Source: CAVSUB01 sp963730995 (GTDB lineage Bacteria > Acidobacteriota > Vicinamibacteria > Vicinamibacterales > 2-12-FULL-66-21). Taken from it: a stretch of 64,000 nt of DNA. The notes beneath the pieces were generated by a model, which saw nothing but the letters and a program-made list of their open reading frames with translations, ran no database searches and was not told the origin of the DNA. Positions within the stretch are counted from its first letter, which is position 1. Every line of letters begins with the position of its first letter. Of this stretch, positions 51,644 to 60,266 are shown piece after piece. The translations under genes were made by a program, and so were the position numbers. The stretch spans positions 248,001 through 312,000 of the forward strand of contig CAVSUB010000009.1 in assembly GCA_963730995.1 (NCBI GenBank). Reading direction: 5' to 3'.

Positions 51644-52784
51644 TCAGAATGCCGCTCGATAGATCTCCAATGCTCCCTCCGCATCGAATGGCCGGGGATT
51701 GAAGCTGCCGGTCCACTGCGACGCGGCGAGGGATGCCAATGCAGGGAGCGACGCCTCCTCGACTGCGGCGTCGGACAACCTGGTTGTCAGTCCACCGCTC
51801 TTTGCGAGCGCCTCGAGCCTGTTCGCGAGCGCATCGGCCGGCGATCCCGCAGAGATGCCATCCGAGCCCGCCAGCAACAACGCGTAGCGGTCCGACGCGA
51901 AGTCAGCATTCCATCGCACGACGTGAGGGAGGAGAATCGCAAGGGCGACGCCGTGCGCGATGCCGTAGCGGGCCGTCAGCGGATTGGCGCAGGCGTGCGC
52001 CGCGCCGAGCATCGATTGCTCGATCGCCATGCCGGCGAGGAACGCGCCGACCTGCATCGACGAACGCACCTCGAAGTCGTTCGGCTGGGCGAGCACCCGC
52101 TCGTAGGCTCCAGAGAGCAGCCGCCATGCCTGGTGCGAGAAGCCGTCCGAGAGCGGCGTGCGCTTCGTTGTCACGGCTGTTTCGACGGCATGCGACACCG
52201 CGTCGAAGCCGGCGATCGCCGTCACGCTCCGCGGCGCGCTTAGCGTGAGCGACGGATCGAGCAGCGCCACACGGAAAGCTGCGGACGGGTCGCCGCACGC
52301 CATCTTCATGATGCGTCTCGGCGTCCGCGATCACGGCGTAGCTCTGAGCTTCGCTTCCGGTCCCGGCTGTGGTTGGTACTCCGATCATGGGCAGCAGCGG
52401 CTTCTTGACCTTGCCGTAACCCCGGTAGTCCGCCATCACGCCGCCGTTGGTCAGCAGGAAGTTGATGCCCTTCGCGCAGTCGAGCGAGCTGCCGCCGCCG
52501 AGGCCGACGATGACGTTGACGCCGAGCGGCTCGGCGAAGGCACGGCCCGATTCGACCATCGCGCTGTCGGGATTCGCCCCAAACCCCTGGAACAGGAATA
52601 CGTCGACCCCGGCGCCCTCGAGGAGCCTGCGTGCCGTATCGGCATGTCCGGCCTGCGCGACGCCCTCGTCGGCAACAAGAAGTATCCGGCGCGCGCCGAT
52701 CTCCGCGGCAACGCGTCCCAGACGTTCGAACGCGCCGGTACCGAACGAGACGCGCGTGAGCGGCCGGAATTCGAACGGAACCAT
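51644..52784 (-). pseudogene. Iron-containing alcohol dehydrogenase, one-base frameshift
   Basis: From ATG 52784 the first frame encodes the NAD-binding half (RVSFGTGAFERLG, VGLGGGSSLDCAKG, PTTAGTGSEAQS) to VIADAETH. The second frame continues at once with MKMACGDPSAAFRVALLDP and the metal-binding half: GFDAVSHAVE, FLAGMAIEQSMLGAAHACANPL, YGIAHG. One surplus C/G pair at about 52310 separates CAT and ATG. The length is a multiple of three plus one. Repaired, the enzyme would have about 379 residues and all His and Asp ligands. It is divergent from the MFS gene, with 40 bases between. Confidence 0.85.
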
Positions 52785-52824
52785 CGTGCAGTAGACTGTA
52801 TCATCCGCCCTCCACGACACTGAC

Positions 52825-54162
52825 ATGCAGAGACCTGCGCTGAAAACGGCCGGTTTGACGGGGACCGAGTGGTTGATCTGCGGCATTGCGGCTATCGGAT
52901 TCGCGTTCGATACCTACGAGCTGCTGATGCTGCCGCTCATCGTGGGGCCGGCGCTCGGCGAGCTCATTCACGCGAAGCCTGGCACTCCGGCATACGCCGA
53001 TTGGGTGGGTCTGCTTTTCTTCGTGCCCGCCGTCTTCGGCGGCGTCTTCGGCCTGCTCGGCGGATACCTCACGGATCGTTTGGGCCGGCGGCGGGTTCTG
53101 ACGTGGAGCATCCTCCTCTACGCGTTCTCGGCGCTCGCCGCCGGGTACGCGACGAACATCCACTGGCTCCTCGTCTTCCGGTGCACGACGTTCGTCGGCG
53201 TGTGCGTGGAGTTCGTCGCAGCAACGGCCTGGCTCGCGGAGCTCTTCTCGGATCCGCGGCAGCGCGAGCGCGTGCTCGGATATACGCAAGCCTTCGGATC
53301 GGTGGGCGGCGTGATGGTCACATACGCCTACTATCTCTGCGTGACGCACGCCGGGAGCCTGCCGGCGATCTACGGCGGTCACACGGCGTGGCGCTACACG
53401 CTCATGTCCGGCTTGATTCCGGCGATTCCCCTGCTCGTCATCCGGCCATTCCTGCCCGAGTCGCCGATCTGGCTCCGGAAGAAGCAGGCCGGCACGCTCG
53501 AGCGTCCGAGCATCGGCGAGCTCTTCGCTCCCACGTACCTTCGCACGACGATCGTGACGACGATCATGTTCGCGTGCGCGTTCGGCGCCGCGTTCGGCGC
53601 AATCCAGCACATGCCGCGGATCGTGCCGGGCATTCCCGAGGTCGCCTCGATGGCGCCCGCCGCGCGGCAACAGGTCGTGAGCGTCGTGCAGTCGTATCAG
53701 GAGTACGGCGGGCTGATCGGCCGGATCATCCTCGCGATCCTCGCAGTGCGCCTCGTCTCGCGCCGCGCGCTGCTGTGGGTCTTCCAGATTCCAGGTCTGT
53801 TCGTCGTGCCGATCGTGTTCTTCTTCGCGGCGGACGGGTCCTTGACGTGGGCCAAGTGGGGGATCTTCTTCGCGGGCCTCTTCACCGTTTCGCAGTTCAG
53901 CTTCTGGGGCAACTATCTGCCGCGCATGTACCCCACCTATCTTCGCGGCACGGGTGAGAGCTTTGCGGCAAACGTCGGCGGACGGATGATCGGCACCTAC
54001 GCCGCCTGGGTCACGCCAAAGCTCGCGACGTCGCTGCCAGGCGGCGCGCCGGCACGGCAACTGGCCTACGCCGCCGCCCTGGTCGCGCTCGTTGTCTACG
54101 TCGGAGGAGTCATCACGAGCTTCTGGCTGAGCGAGCCGAAGCGGGAAGAGCTACCGGAGTAG
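52825..54162 (+). CDS. MFS transporter
   Basis: A 445-residue major facilitator protein with 12 membrane helices. The loop 2-3 motif is GGYLTDRLGRRRVL, and helix 4 and 5 elements are RCTTFVGVCVEFVA and the PFLPESPIWLRKK loop after helix 6, as in sugar- or metabolite:proton symporters. The substrate is not predictable. The gene is divergent from the alcohol dehydrogenase, which suggests a shared control region and a related substrate. Confidence 0.87.
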   Translation: MQRPALKTAGLTGTEWLICGIAAIGFAFDTYELLMLPLIVGPALGELIHAKPGTPAYADWVGLLFFVPAVFGGVFGLLGGYLTDRLGRRRVLTWSILLYAFSALAAGYATNIHWLLVFRCTTFVGVCVEFVAATAWLAELFSDPRQRERVLGYTQAFGSVGGVMVTYAYYLCVTHAGSLPAIYGGHTAWRYTLMSGLIPAIPLLVIRPFLPESPIWLRKKQAGTLERPSIGELFAPTYLRTTIVTTIMFACAFGAAFGAIQHMPRIVPGIPEVASMAPAARQQVVSVVQSYQEYGGLIGRIILAILAVRLVSRRALLWVFQIPGLFVVPIVFFFAADGSLTWAKWGIFFAGLFTVSQFSFWGNYLPRMYPTYLRGTGESFAANVGGRMIGTYAAWVTPKLATSLPGGAPARQLAYAAALVALVVYVGGVITSFWLSEPKREELPE

Positions 54163-54198
54163 CCGGACCGATCTGCATCAAATCAGTCCCATCAGACA

Positions 54199-54891
54199 AT
54201 GACAAGAACAGCCATCGGAATCTTTGCGGCACTGGCGCTCACGGGCACGATCGCGCCCGGCGCCGTCACGACGACGCAGCGATCCGCCGAGCGCCCCGCG
54301 GTGGACTTCAAAGGCAGACTCTATCGCGCGGTCTTCGTACCGGGCCCCGACGTCCTCTCGTCCGGCGACATCGCGCAGGTCGCCGAGCCACTGCGCGCGC
54401 GATTGAGCCGGTTCCTCGTCCGCCGCACGTCCTTCACATCGACCTACCAGGCGGCGCCAACCGACGTGCAGAGCGTGGCCCGCGACGCCAAACGGCGCGC
54501 GATCGAACGCGCGATTGTGTCGCTCATCGAGGCTGACGTCGTCGAGAAGCTCGCCGTCGAGTTCGTGACGGCGGCCCCGATTGCCGACGAATGGGAAGGC
54601 ATGCCGGAGGGGCCGCTCGCGGAGTCGGCGTTCGCCGAGCAGTTGCTGCAGAAGGAACCGTCCACTCCGCTGGCGCCGTACCTCTTTCTGTTCATCGCGC
54701 ACCGACAGCGGGCGGCATCCGAGGCGGCCGAGCGGAACCAGAATGCTGCCGTCGCGCAGGCCGCGACCGCGAAAGCTCGCGAATTCCTCCAAAAGGCCAG
54801 GGGAGCTGCCGACCCAATCTTCGGCCTCGTGGCGGACGACCTCGAGCGGTTGCCGTTCGTCTACGTCCGAAAGAAGCCGGTCGCCGAATAG
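54199..54891 (+). CDS. Secreted helical protein of unknown function
   Basis: A 230-residue protein with a signal peptide at about residues 1-22. The rest is predicted mostly helical from composition, rich in Ala, Glu and Arg, for example an Ala-rich stretch near residues 175-200. No motif is recognised. It lies 36 bases after the MFS gene and may share its transcript. Confidence 0.65.
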   Translation: MTRTAIGIFAALALTGTIAPGAVTTTQRSAERPAVDFKGRLYRAVFVPGPDVLSSGDIAQVAEPLRARLSRFLVRRTSFTSTYQAAPTDVQSVARDAKRRAIERAIVSLIEADVVEKLAVEFVTAAPIADEWEGMPEGPLAESAFAEQLLQKEPSTPLAPYLFLFIAHRQRAASEAAERNQNAAVAQAATAKAREFLQKARGAADPIFGLVADDLERLPFVYVRKKPVAE

Positions 54892-54988
54892 TCGACCACA
54901 GATCTGCCTTACCGCCGTGAGGCTCCTCTCGGTGTAATCCTCTTTCCTCCCTCCCTCTTGTGATGGTCTTACTAGCGGTGGAGGTTGT

Positions 54989-56140
54989 TCACCCCAGACA
55001 GAACAGTTTTCCATCCTGCGAACCGATCACGATCTTTCCGGAGGCCACGGCCGGTGACGCGGACAGTGGACCTCCGGCCTCGAACTCGAAGAGGCTCTTG
55101 CCGCTGGCGCTGTCGAGGACGTACAGCTTGCCGTCATTCGATCCGACGTAGACCCGCCCGCCGGCAACGACTGGAGAAGAGTCGACTCGCGCGCGCGTGG
55201 GAAAAGTCCACGCGGCTTTCCCCGTCTGGCGATCGATGGCGTGCACCAGCTTGTCCCGCCCGCCGACGACGATGTCCCTTCCGGATAGTGCCGCCGAGGA
55301 ATAAAAGGGAAAGTTGCGGTCGGCCCGCCTGTATCTCCAGAGTACTTTCCGGCTCTTGAGATCGACGCTCAGGACCTCGTTGTCGTACGTGCCGTAGTAG
55401 GCTCTGCCCTCCGCAATTGCAGGCGACGCACCCGTGTAGGCGCCGGACGCGACGTTCAGCACCTCTTTGCCGTCGGCAATCCGGATCCCGTGGAGGACCT
55501 CGTCGCATCCCGTCACGTAGGCCACGCCATTGACGACGGCGGGAGTGGCATGGACGTAACCGTCGGTCTGGAATTTCCAGAGCAGTTTTCCATCCCTGGC
55601 GCCGACCGCGTAGAGATGCGTGTCGTACGACCCGATCAGGACGCGATCTCCTGCCACGACGGGAGAAGACTTCAGCTCGCCATTGGTCTTGAACGTCCAG
55701 GCAGCCTTTCCGCTCGCGGCGTCGACCGCGTGCAGCACTCCGGAGAGGTCGCCCACGTACACGAGACCGCCTGCAACGGCCGGTGAGGACTCGCCGATGC
55801 CGTCCGGCGAGGCTTTGTACTTCCACTTGATCGAGCCGTCAGCCAGACCGATCGCGACGAGCTCACCCGTCCTCGACCCGACGTATACGACATCGTCCGC
55901 AATGGCAGCGGAGGACTCGATCGCGTCGCCGGCGTCATACGTCCAGAGGAGCTTCAGTGTGGCCGGCACAGTGGCCGCAGTGTTGCCGCTCAATGAGGCC
56001 GATCCACGGAATTGCGGCCAGCTGTTTGCGGGGGCGGACGCAGGGGCGGGTGCCTGCGCTGCCAGTGTCGCGACTGTCATGCACACGCAGGCAAACGCGA
56101 ATGATGCCGAACCCGCAAAGGGTGATCGGCGCACGGTCAT
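54989..56140 (-). CDS. PQQ-like beta-propeller protein
   Basis: A 383-residue secreted protein. After the signal peptide (about residues 1-27) comes NSWPQFRGSASLSGN, then seven to eight propeller blades of the type VYVGSRTGELVAIGLADG, each with an AxxxDGxxxWxY-like turn. It lacks the catalytic and calcium ligands of quinoprotein alcohol dehydrogenases, so it may be a scaffold (BamB-like) and not an enzyme. It is last in a three-gene propeller operon, overlapping the upstream stop by four bases. Confidence 0.85.
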   Translation of the reverse strand: MTVRRSPFAGSASFAFACVCMTVATLAAQAPAPASAPANSWPQFRGSASLSGNTAATVPATLKLLWTYDAGDAIESSAAIADDVVYVGSRTGELVAIGLADGSIKWKYKASPDGIGESSPAVAGGLVYVGDLSGVLHAVDAASGKAAWTFKTNGELKSSPVVAGDRVLIGSYDTHLYAVGARDGKLLWKFQTDGYVHATPAVVNGVAYVTGCDEVLHGIRIADGKEVLNVASGAYTGASPAIAEGRAYYGTYDNEVLSVDLKSRKVLWRYRRADRNFPFYSSAALSGRDIVVGGRDKLVHAIDRQTGKAAWTFPTRARVDSSPVVAGGRVYVGSNDGKLYVLDSASGKSLFEFEAGGPLSASPAVASGKIVIGSQDGKLFCLG

Positions 56141-57588
56141 TTCGCTGCAGAGGACGTGGTGCCCGAGTCTTTCAGCGCGAACAGCTGGTTGCGGTTGACG
56201 ATGAAGAGCGTGCCGTTGGCTGGCACCGGCGTCGAATACACCGAGCTTCCCATGTTGTTTTCGGCGATCACCTTGAGCGTGCGGTCCGCTGCGATGACAG
56301 CGACGTCGCCGTCCTCGTCGCCGAGAAACACCTTCCCGTCGATGACCATCGGCGAGCCCCAGATGGCCGCGAACATGTCATGAGTCCAGAACGGCTTCCC
56401 GGTCTTGACGTCGAGCGCGTGGAGAAAGCCGCTGAAGTCCGAATAGAACAGCATGCCGTTGAAGATCGCCCCGGTCGAGATCGACCGGCGGATCTTGTCG
56501 TAGTGCCAGAGCCGGCCGCTCTCGGTGATGTCCCCCCGCTTGGTCGCGTCGATCGCGTACAGATGGCCGACGCCCTCTCCGTGCTCCGGGTCCTGACCAT
56601 TGGCGATGTACACGACGTTCTCGTAGATGACGGGCGTGCTGATGACTTCGTTGCGCGTCTTCGGCCAGACGGAATCCTTGGGATTGAGGTCGAACTCCCA
56701 GAGCTTCTTGCCGGTCTTTGCTTCGTAGCCCCGCACCCATCCGTCACCCTGGCCGATCACGACCTGGACGACGTCGCCGATCTTGCCGACCGCAGGGGAG
56801 GACCACTGTCCGTGCAGGATCCGTTCACCGACCGAGTTGTCCTCCCATGCAAGCTTGCCGGTGTTCTTGTCCACCGCGATGATGGCGGGCGCCCTGGGCG
56901 ACGGGATGTTCACATGGCTTTCGTCCTGACCGTTCGACGTGCTCACGAAGATCAGGTTCTCGTACGACACGGGGGAAGAGTTCGCCATGTTGTGCTGAAG
57001 GACGCCGAGCTCCTCCATCATGTCGTAGCGCCAGATGATGTCGACGTCCGTCTCGCGCGTGGCTTTCTCGTCCTTGACGAGCCCGTCGTTCGTGCCGTCG
57101 CGGAAGCCGTCAATGTCGACCGCCATCAGCTCGCCGCGGTTCGACACGTAGTACGCCGTGCCGTTCTCGACGAGCGCCGAGGAGCAGACGCCCTGATACG
57201 GCCAGTCGTTGGCGCGACCGGCCGCGAGCTTGTCGTGCACCGATTGCCAGAGGAACTGGCCGTCCGACTCGCGGAAGGCCATCATGACGCCCTTGTCCCC
57301 CTTGACGTTCGGATCCTTCGCTCCCTCGTTGTTGGTGCCCACCAGCACGACGCCGTTCGCGACGACAGGGTTGCCGTAGGCCTGCGAGCCCAGCTCGGCG
57401 ACCCACTTGACGTTTTTCTTGGTCTTGACGTCCCAGGTCGTGGGCAGGCCCTTCATCGTCGACACCATGTTGCGGTCGGGTGTCCCGCCCCACATCGGCC
57501 AGTCGCTGTTACCCGGATCGGAGCGGGCGATGAGCGCGAGGGTGGAGAGTGTGGTGAGCGCCAGGATGACGCAGGTTAGTTTCTTCAT
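56137..57588 (-). CDS. PQQ-like beta-propeller protein
   Basis: A 483-residue protein starting at ATG 57588 (MKKLTCVILALTTLSTLALI, signal peptide), with the typical NSDWPMWGGTPDRNM opening. Blades such as VVANGVVLVGTNNEG and YVSNRGELMAVDIDG are present, and FAAIWGSPMVIDGKVFLGDEDGDV closes the ring. Longer frames upstream only read through GC-rich repeats. The second gene of the operon; it overlaps the third by ATGA. Confidence 0.85.
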   Translation of the reverse strand: MKKLTCVILALTTLSTLALIARSDPGNSDWPMWGGTPDRNMVSTMKGLPTTWDVKTKKNVKWVAELGSQAYGNPVVANGVVLVGTNNEGAKDPNVKGDKGVMMAFRESDGQFLWQSVHDKLAAGRANDWPYQGVCSSALVENGTAYYVSNRGELMAVDIDGFRDGTNDGLVKDEKATRETDVDIIWRYDMMEELGVLQHNMANSSPVSYENLIFVSTSNGQDESHVNIPSPRAPAIIAVDKNTGKLAWEDNSVGERILHGQWSSPAVGKIGDVVQVVIGQGDGWVRGYEAKTGKKLWEFDLNPKDSVWPKTRNEVISTPVIYENVVYIANGQDPEHGEGVGHLYAIDATKRGDITESGRLWHYDKIRRSISTGAIFNGMLFYSDFSGFLHALDVKTGKPFWTHDMFAAIWGSPMVIDGKVFLGDEDGDVAVIAADRTLKVIAENNMGSSVYSTPVPANGTLFIVNRNQLFALKDSGTTSSAAK

Positions 57589-57623
57589 GATGATGTGGCC
57601 GGCTCTATCAGCATTTCGTTCTT

Positions 57624-57694
57624 CCGCGGGGCCCCACCCCCGCGGCCACTCGGCGCTCGCTTTCTCGGTGCGCATGGGGCCCCACCCCATGCGC
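57624..57694. repeat. Two consecutive GC-rich hairpins
   Basis: CCGCGGGG (57624-57631) with CCCCGCGG (57638-57645) and GCGCATGGGG (57670-57679) with CCCCATGCGC (57685-57694). Both loops read CCCCA(C). They sit in the gap between the first two propeller genes and could attenuate or stabilise the transcript. Confidence 0.65.
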
Positions 57695-57827
57695 TCTCGC
57701 TGCGGCGCTCGAAGACTCGCTATCCTCGCGCGGGCCGCAGGCGCCAACGCTCGCGCCTGCTATCGGCGGCAGCCCGCTTTCAGGTGCGCTCGGTCCGAGC
57801 GTCGAGCGCCGAGCGCCGGATCCCGAC

Positions 57828-60068
57828 TCACTTCTTGTTCCCGAACACTCGAATATTGTCGTAGTACAACTCACTCCCGCCTCCGGCCTGTGACGGGGCG
57901 TCAGCGTACAACCCGGCGGCGCCTTTGGCGCTTCCGATCGGGTCGATGCGTTCGATCGTCCATGCCGCCGGTTCGGTCTCGCCCCGCGGCCAGACCTTGC
58001 CGCGCGCGCGCACTTTGCCGCCGCCCATGTTCTGGACCTCGAGCTTCATCGTGTACCAGGCGTCCTTGGTCCATGCGAACGGCACTTTTGCGGTGCGCTG
58101 CGTTTCCGGCTGCCAGGGCTGCAGCTCGAGGCGCTGGTGCTCACCGAAGAGCACCAGCTCGTACCGCTGCGCGACTATGCCGATGTCGCCCATCTGACGA
58201 CGGCGTTCCATGGCGCGGACATCCGACTGGATGGTGTAGTCGCTGAAGTCCGTACCCCCGAAGAACGGCCGGCAGCGCTTGGCGAACGCGAACGGATTCT
58301 CGGCAAGCTTGACGAGCACCTTGCTGCCATCGAGATCGCGTACAGCGAACTTTCCGGTCGCGTTCACCCAGAACGCCGGTGGCGTTTCGCCGCCGCTCTC
58401 GAAGTCGAACGTCCAGGGCAACGGTGGAATCACGCGGATGCGCGACGAGGCCGAGAGCGATCCCGCCGTGGCCTTCACCATTCCTGCCTGCGCGCCAGTC
58501 GACGCGTCTGGTGTGAAGCGGCCATTCTCGACTGTCCCTTTCAATCCCTCGAGCGTCCACGTTGCTTGGGCGGGCGCCGCTACCGGGCGGCCGCTTGCGT
58601 CGAAAGCTCTAATCGTGAGCGGGGCGGCCTCGCCGGGTTTGAGGATCAGGTCTGTGGGCGTGACGAGGAGCGTGGCGACGTCACCAGCAGCGGATGCCGG
58701 AGGCGGCGCCGGCGACGAGCTCGCAGGAGCCGCCGCGGCAGCCGAACCCGTTGTGCCCTTTGGCCCGAGCGCATACATCGCCGCCATCGTGACGACGTAG
58801 ACGCGGCCGCGCGCGACGGCAGGGGCCGCGATGATTGCCTCGGGATTCCCCTCCGTGCCGAGCTGATCGCTGTCGAGGACCTCTGCTTTGTCCGCGTGCG
58901 GCCGGATGATGTAGAACTTGCCGTTCTCCGTCCCGACATACAGCTTGCCGTCAGCCAGAACGGGCGAGGACTTCTGGATCGTGCCGAGCTTCTCGGTCCA
59001 GAGCTGCTTTCCGGTCTTCGCGTCGAACGCAAAGAGGATCCCGCCGTTGTCGACGAAGTAGATCCGCTCGCCGTCCGATACCGGCGAACCGTAGCCCGCC
59101 TGGACGTCGCGCACGATCCAGCGCGCGTCCTTGTCGGTGAGCGTCCCCTTGGACGCCGCCGGCACTGCGGCGATCATCCCCATTTCGCTCGACGCGATGT
59201 TCTCCTCGCTGTGGGTGACGATGACGTCGGAGCCGATCATCAGCGCCGCCGTATTCAGACCACGCTTGCTGACATCCCAGTGCCACACCGGCTCGCCTGT
59301 CGCAATCTTCAGCGCGTGCATGGCGCCGTCGCTGCCGCCCGAGAAGAACATACGGACGCCGTTCACGTCCGCGACGTACGGGTTCGCGTAAATCGTGTCC
59401 GTCGGCCGGCCCTCCGGGGCGCTCACCCAGATCGTCTGACCGTTCGTCTTGTCGAGCGCGATGAAGCGGTGTGCGGGCGACGCTGTCTGTCCCCACCCGA
59501 AGACCAGGCCGCTCACGATCATCTTGTCTCCGTCGATGATCGGCGTGGACATCCGCCCCCCGTGCGTCGTCCAGACGCCGTACTCTTCGGCGAGGGAGCG
59601 CTCCCACAGGAGCTTGCCATCTTTATTGAGCGACATCGTCAGGCCGTTGCCGCTGATCGCAAACACGTTGCCGGTCGAGGGGTCGACCACGGGCGATGCC
59701 CACGCGAGGCGATGCGGGGGCACGTCGCTCGTGAACATGTTGTACCGGTGCTCCCACAACAGCTTGCCGGTGTCGGCGTTGAAGCACATCAGGCGTTCCT
59801 GCTCCATCTCGCCTGCGGCCGACGTGTTCTGCAGGTAGAGACGGTCGCCGAATACGACCGGGCCGGATCGGCCGCCGTACGGGACTCGCCACGCAAGGTT
59901 TTGCCCCGCAGGGGACCACGCCGTCACGAGCCCGGTTTCCGGGGACGTTCCTGTTCGAGCCGGACCGCGCCAGTCGGGCCAGTCCGCGCCGCGCACGAGT
60001 GCGGCGGCCGGAACGATCAGCGAAATCCCAAGCAGGGTGAGCAGGCGATGCGAGGGAGAAGGGGCCAT
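57828..60068 (-). CDS. PQQ-like beta-propeller protein with Ig-like and lectin-like C-terminal domains
   Basis: A 746-residue secreted protein. Signal peptide about residues 1-28, then DWPDWRGPARTGTSPETG and an eight-bladed propeller to residue about 430. A Pro/Ala/Ser linker (near residues 435-460) leads to an Ig-like domain (LLVTPTDLILKPGEAAPL) and a C-terminal concanavalin-like beta-sandwich ending ELYYDNIRVFGNK. The extra domains suggest binding to carbohydrate. The first gene of the propeller operon. Confidence 0.85.
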   Translation of the reverse strand: MAPSPSHRLLTLLGISLIVPAAALVRGADWPDWRGPARTGTSPETGLVTAWSPAGQNLAWRVPYGGRSGPVVFGDRLYLQNTSAAGEMEQERLMCFNADTGKLLWEHRYNMFTSDVPPHRLAWASPVVDPSTGNVFAISGNGLTMSLNKDGKLLWERSLAEEYGVWTTHGGRMSTPIIDGDKMIVSGLVFGWGQTASPAHRFIALDKTNGQTIWVSAPEGRPTDTIYANPYVADVNGVRMFFSGGSDGAMHALKIATGEPVWHWDVSKRGLNTAALMIGSDVIVTHSEENIASSEMGMIAAVPAASKGTLTDKDARWIVRDVQAGYGSPVSDGERIYFVDNGGILFAFDAKTGKQLWTEKLGTIQKSSPVLADGKLYVGTENGKFYIIRPHADKAEVLDSDQLGTEGNPEAIIAAPAVARGRVYVVTMAAMYALGPKGTTGSAAAAAPASSSPAPPPASAAGDVATLLVTPTDLILKPGEAAPLTIRAFDASGRPVAAPAQATWTLEGLKGTVENGRFTPDASTGAQAGMVKATAGSLSASSRIRVIPPLPWTFDFESGGETPPAFWVNATGKFAVRDLDGSKVLVKLAENPFAFAKRCRPFFGGTDFSDYTIQSDVRAMERRRQMGDIGIVAQRYELVLFGEHQRLELQPWQPETQRTAKVPFAWTKDAWYTMKLEVQNMGGGKVRARGKVWPRGETEPAAWTIERIDPIGSAKGAAGLYADAPSQAGGGSELYYDNIRVFGNKK

Positions 60069-60092
60069 AAGATCCTCAAGAATACGGCTACG

Positions 60093-60263
60093 AAGCTCTC
60101 AGCTGTCAGCTTTCAGCTCTCAGCCATCGGAGTCCTGCGCGCCAAGCTCATCCTCATAATGGGGTGCGGGACTCTGCTTCGAGAACGACGAAGCGCGGTC
60201 TCCTGTTACACTCACTAGGACCGCGAGCCACGGCTGACAGCTGATGGCTGAGAGCTGAAAGCC
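60093..60263. repeat. AGCTTTCAGC-type inverted repeat flanking a promoter gap
   Basis: An AGCTCTCAGCTGTCAGC-type arm (60093-60124) and its inverted counterpart (60232-60263) enclose about 110 bases between the TonB-receptor stop and the propeller operon start. Related to the pair at 40431-40489. Confidence 0.6.
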
Positions 60264-60266
60264 AAT

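Noticed and set aside
51430..51702. Plus-strand 90-codon frame between the metalloprotease and alcohol dehydrogenase genes
   Set aside because: No ribosome-binding site, an Arg- and Ser-rich random composition, and it runs into the dehydrogenase gene.
55957..57579. Plus-strand frame of 540 codons opposite the propeller gene
   Set aside because: Opposite strand of a well-supported propeller gene with a signal peptide; no ribosome-binding site and no domain.
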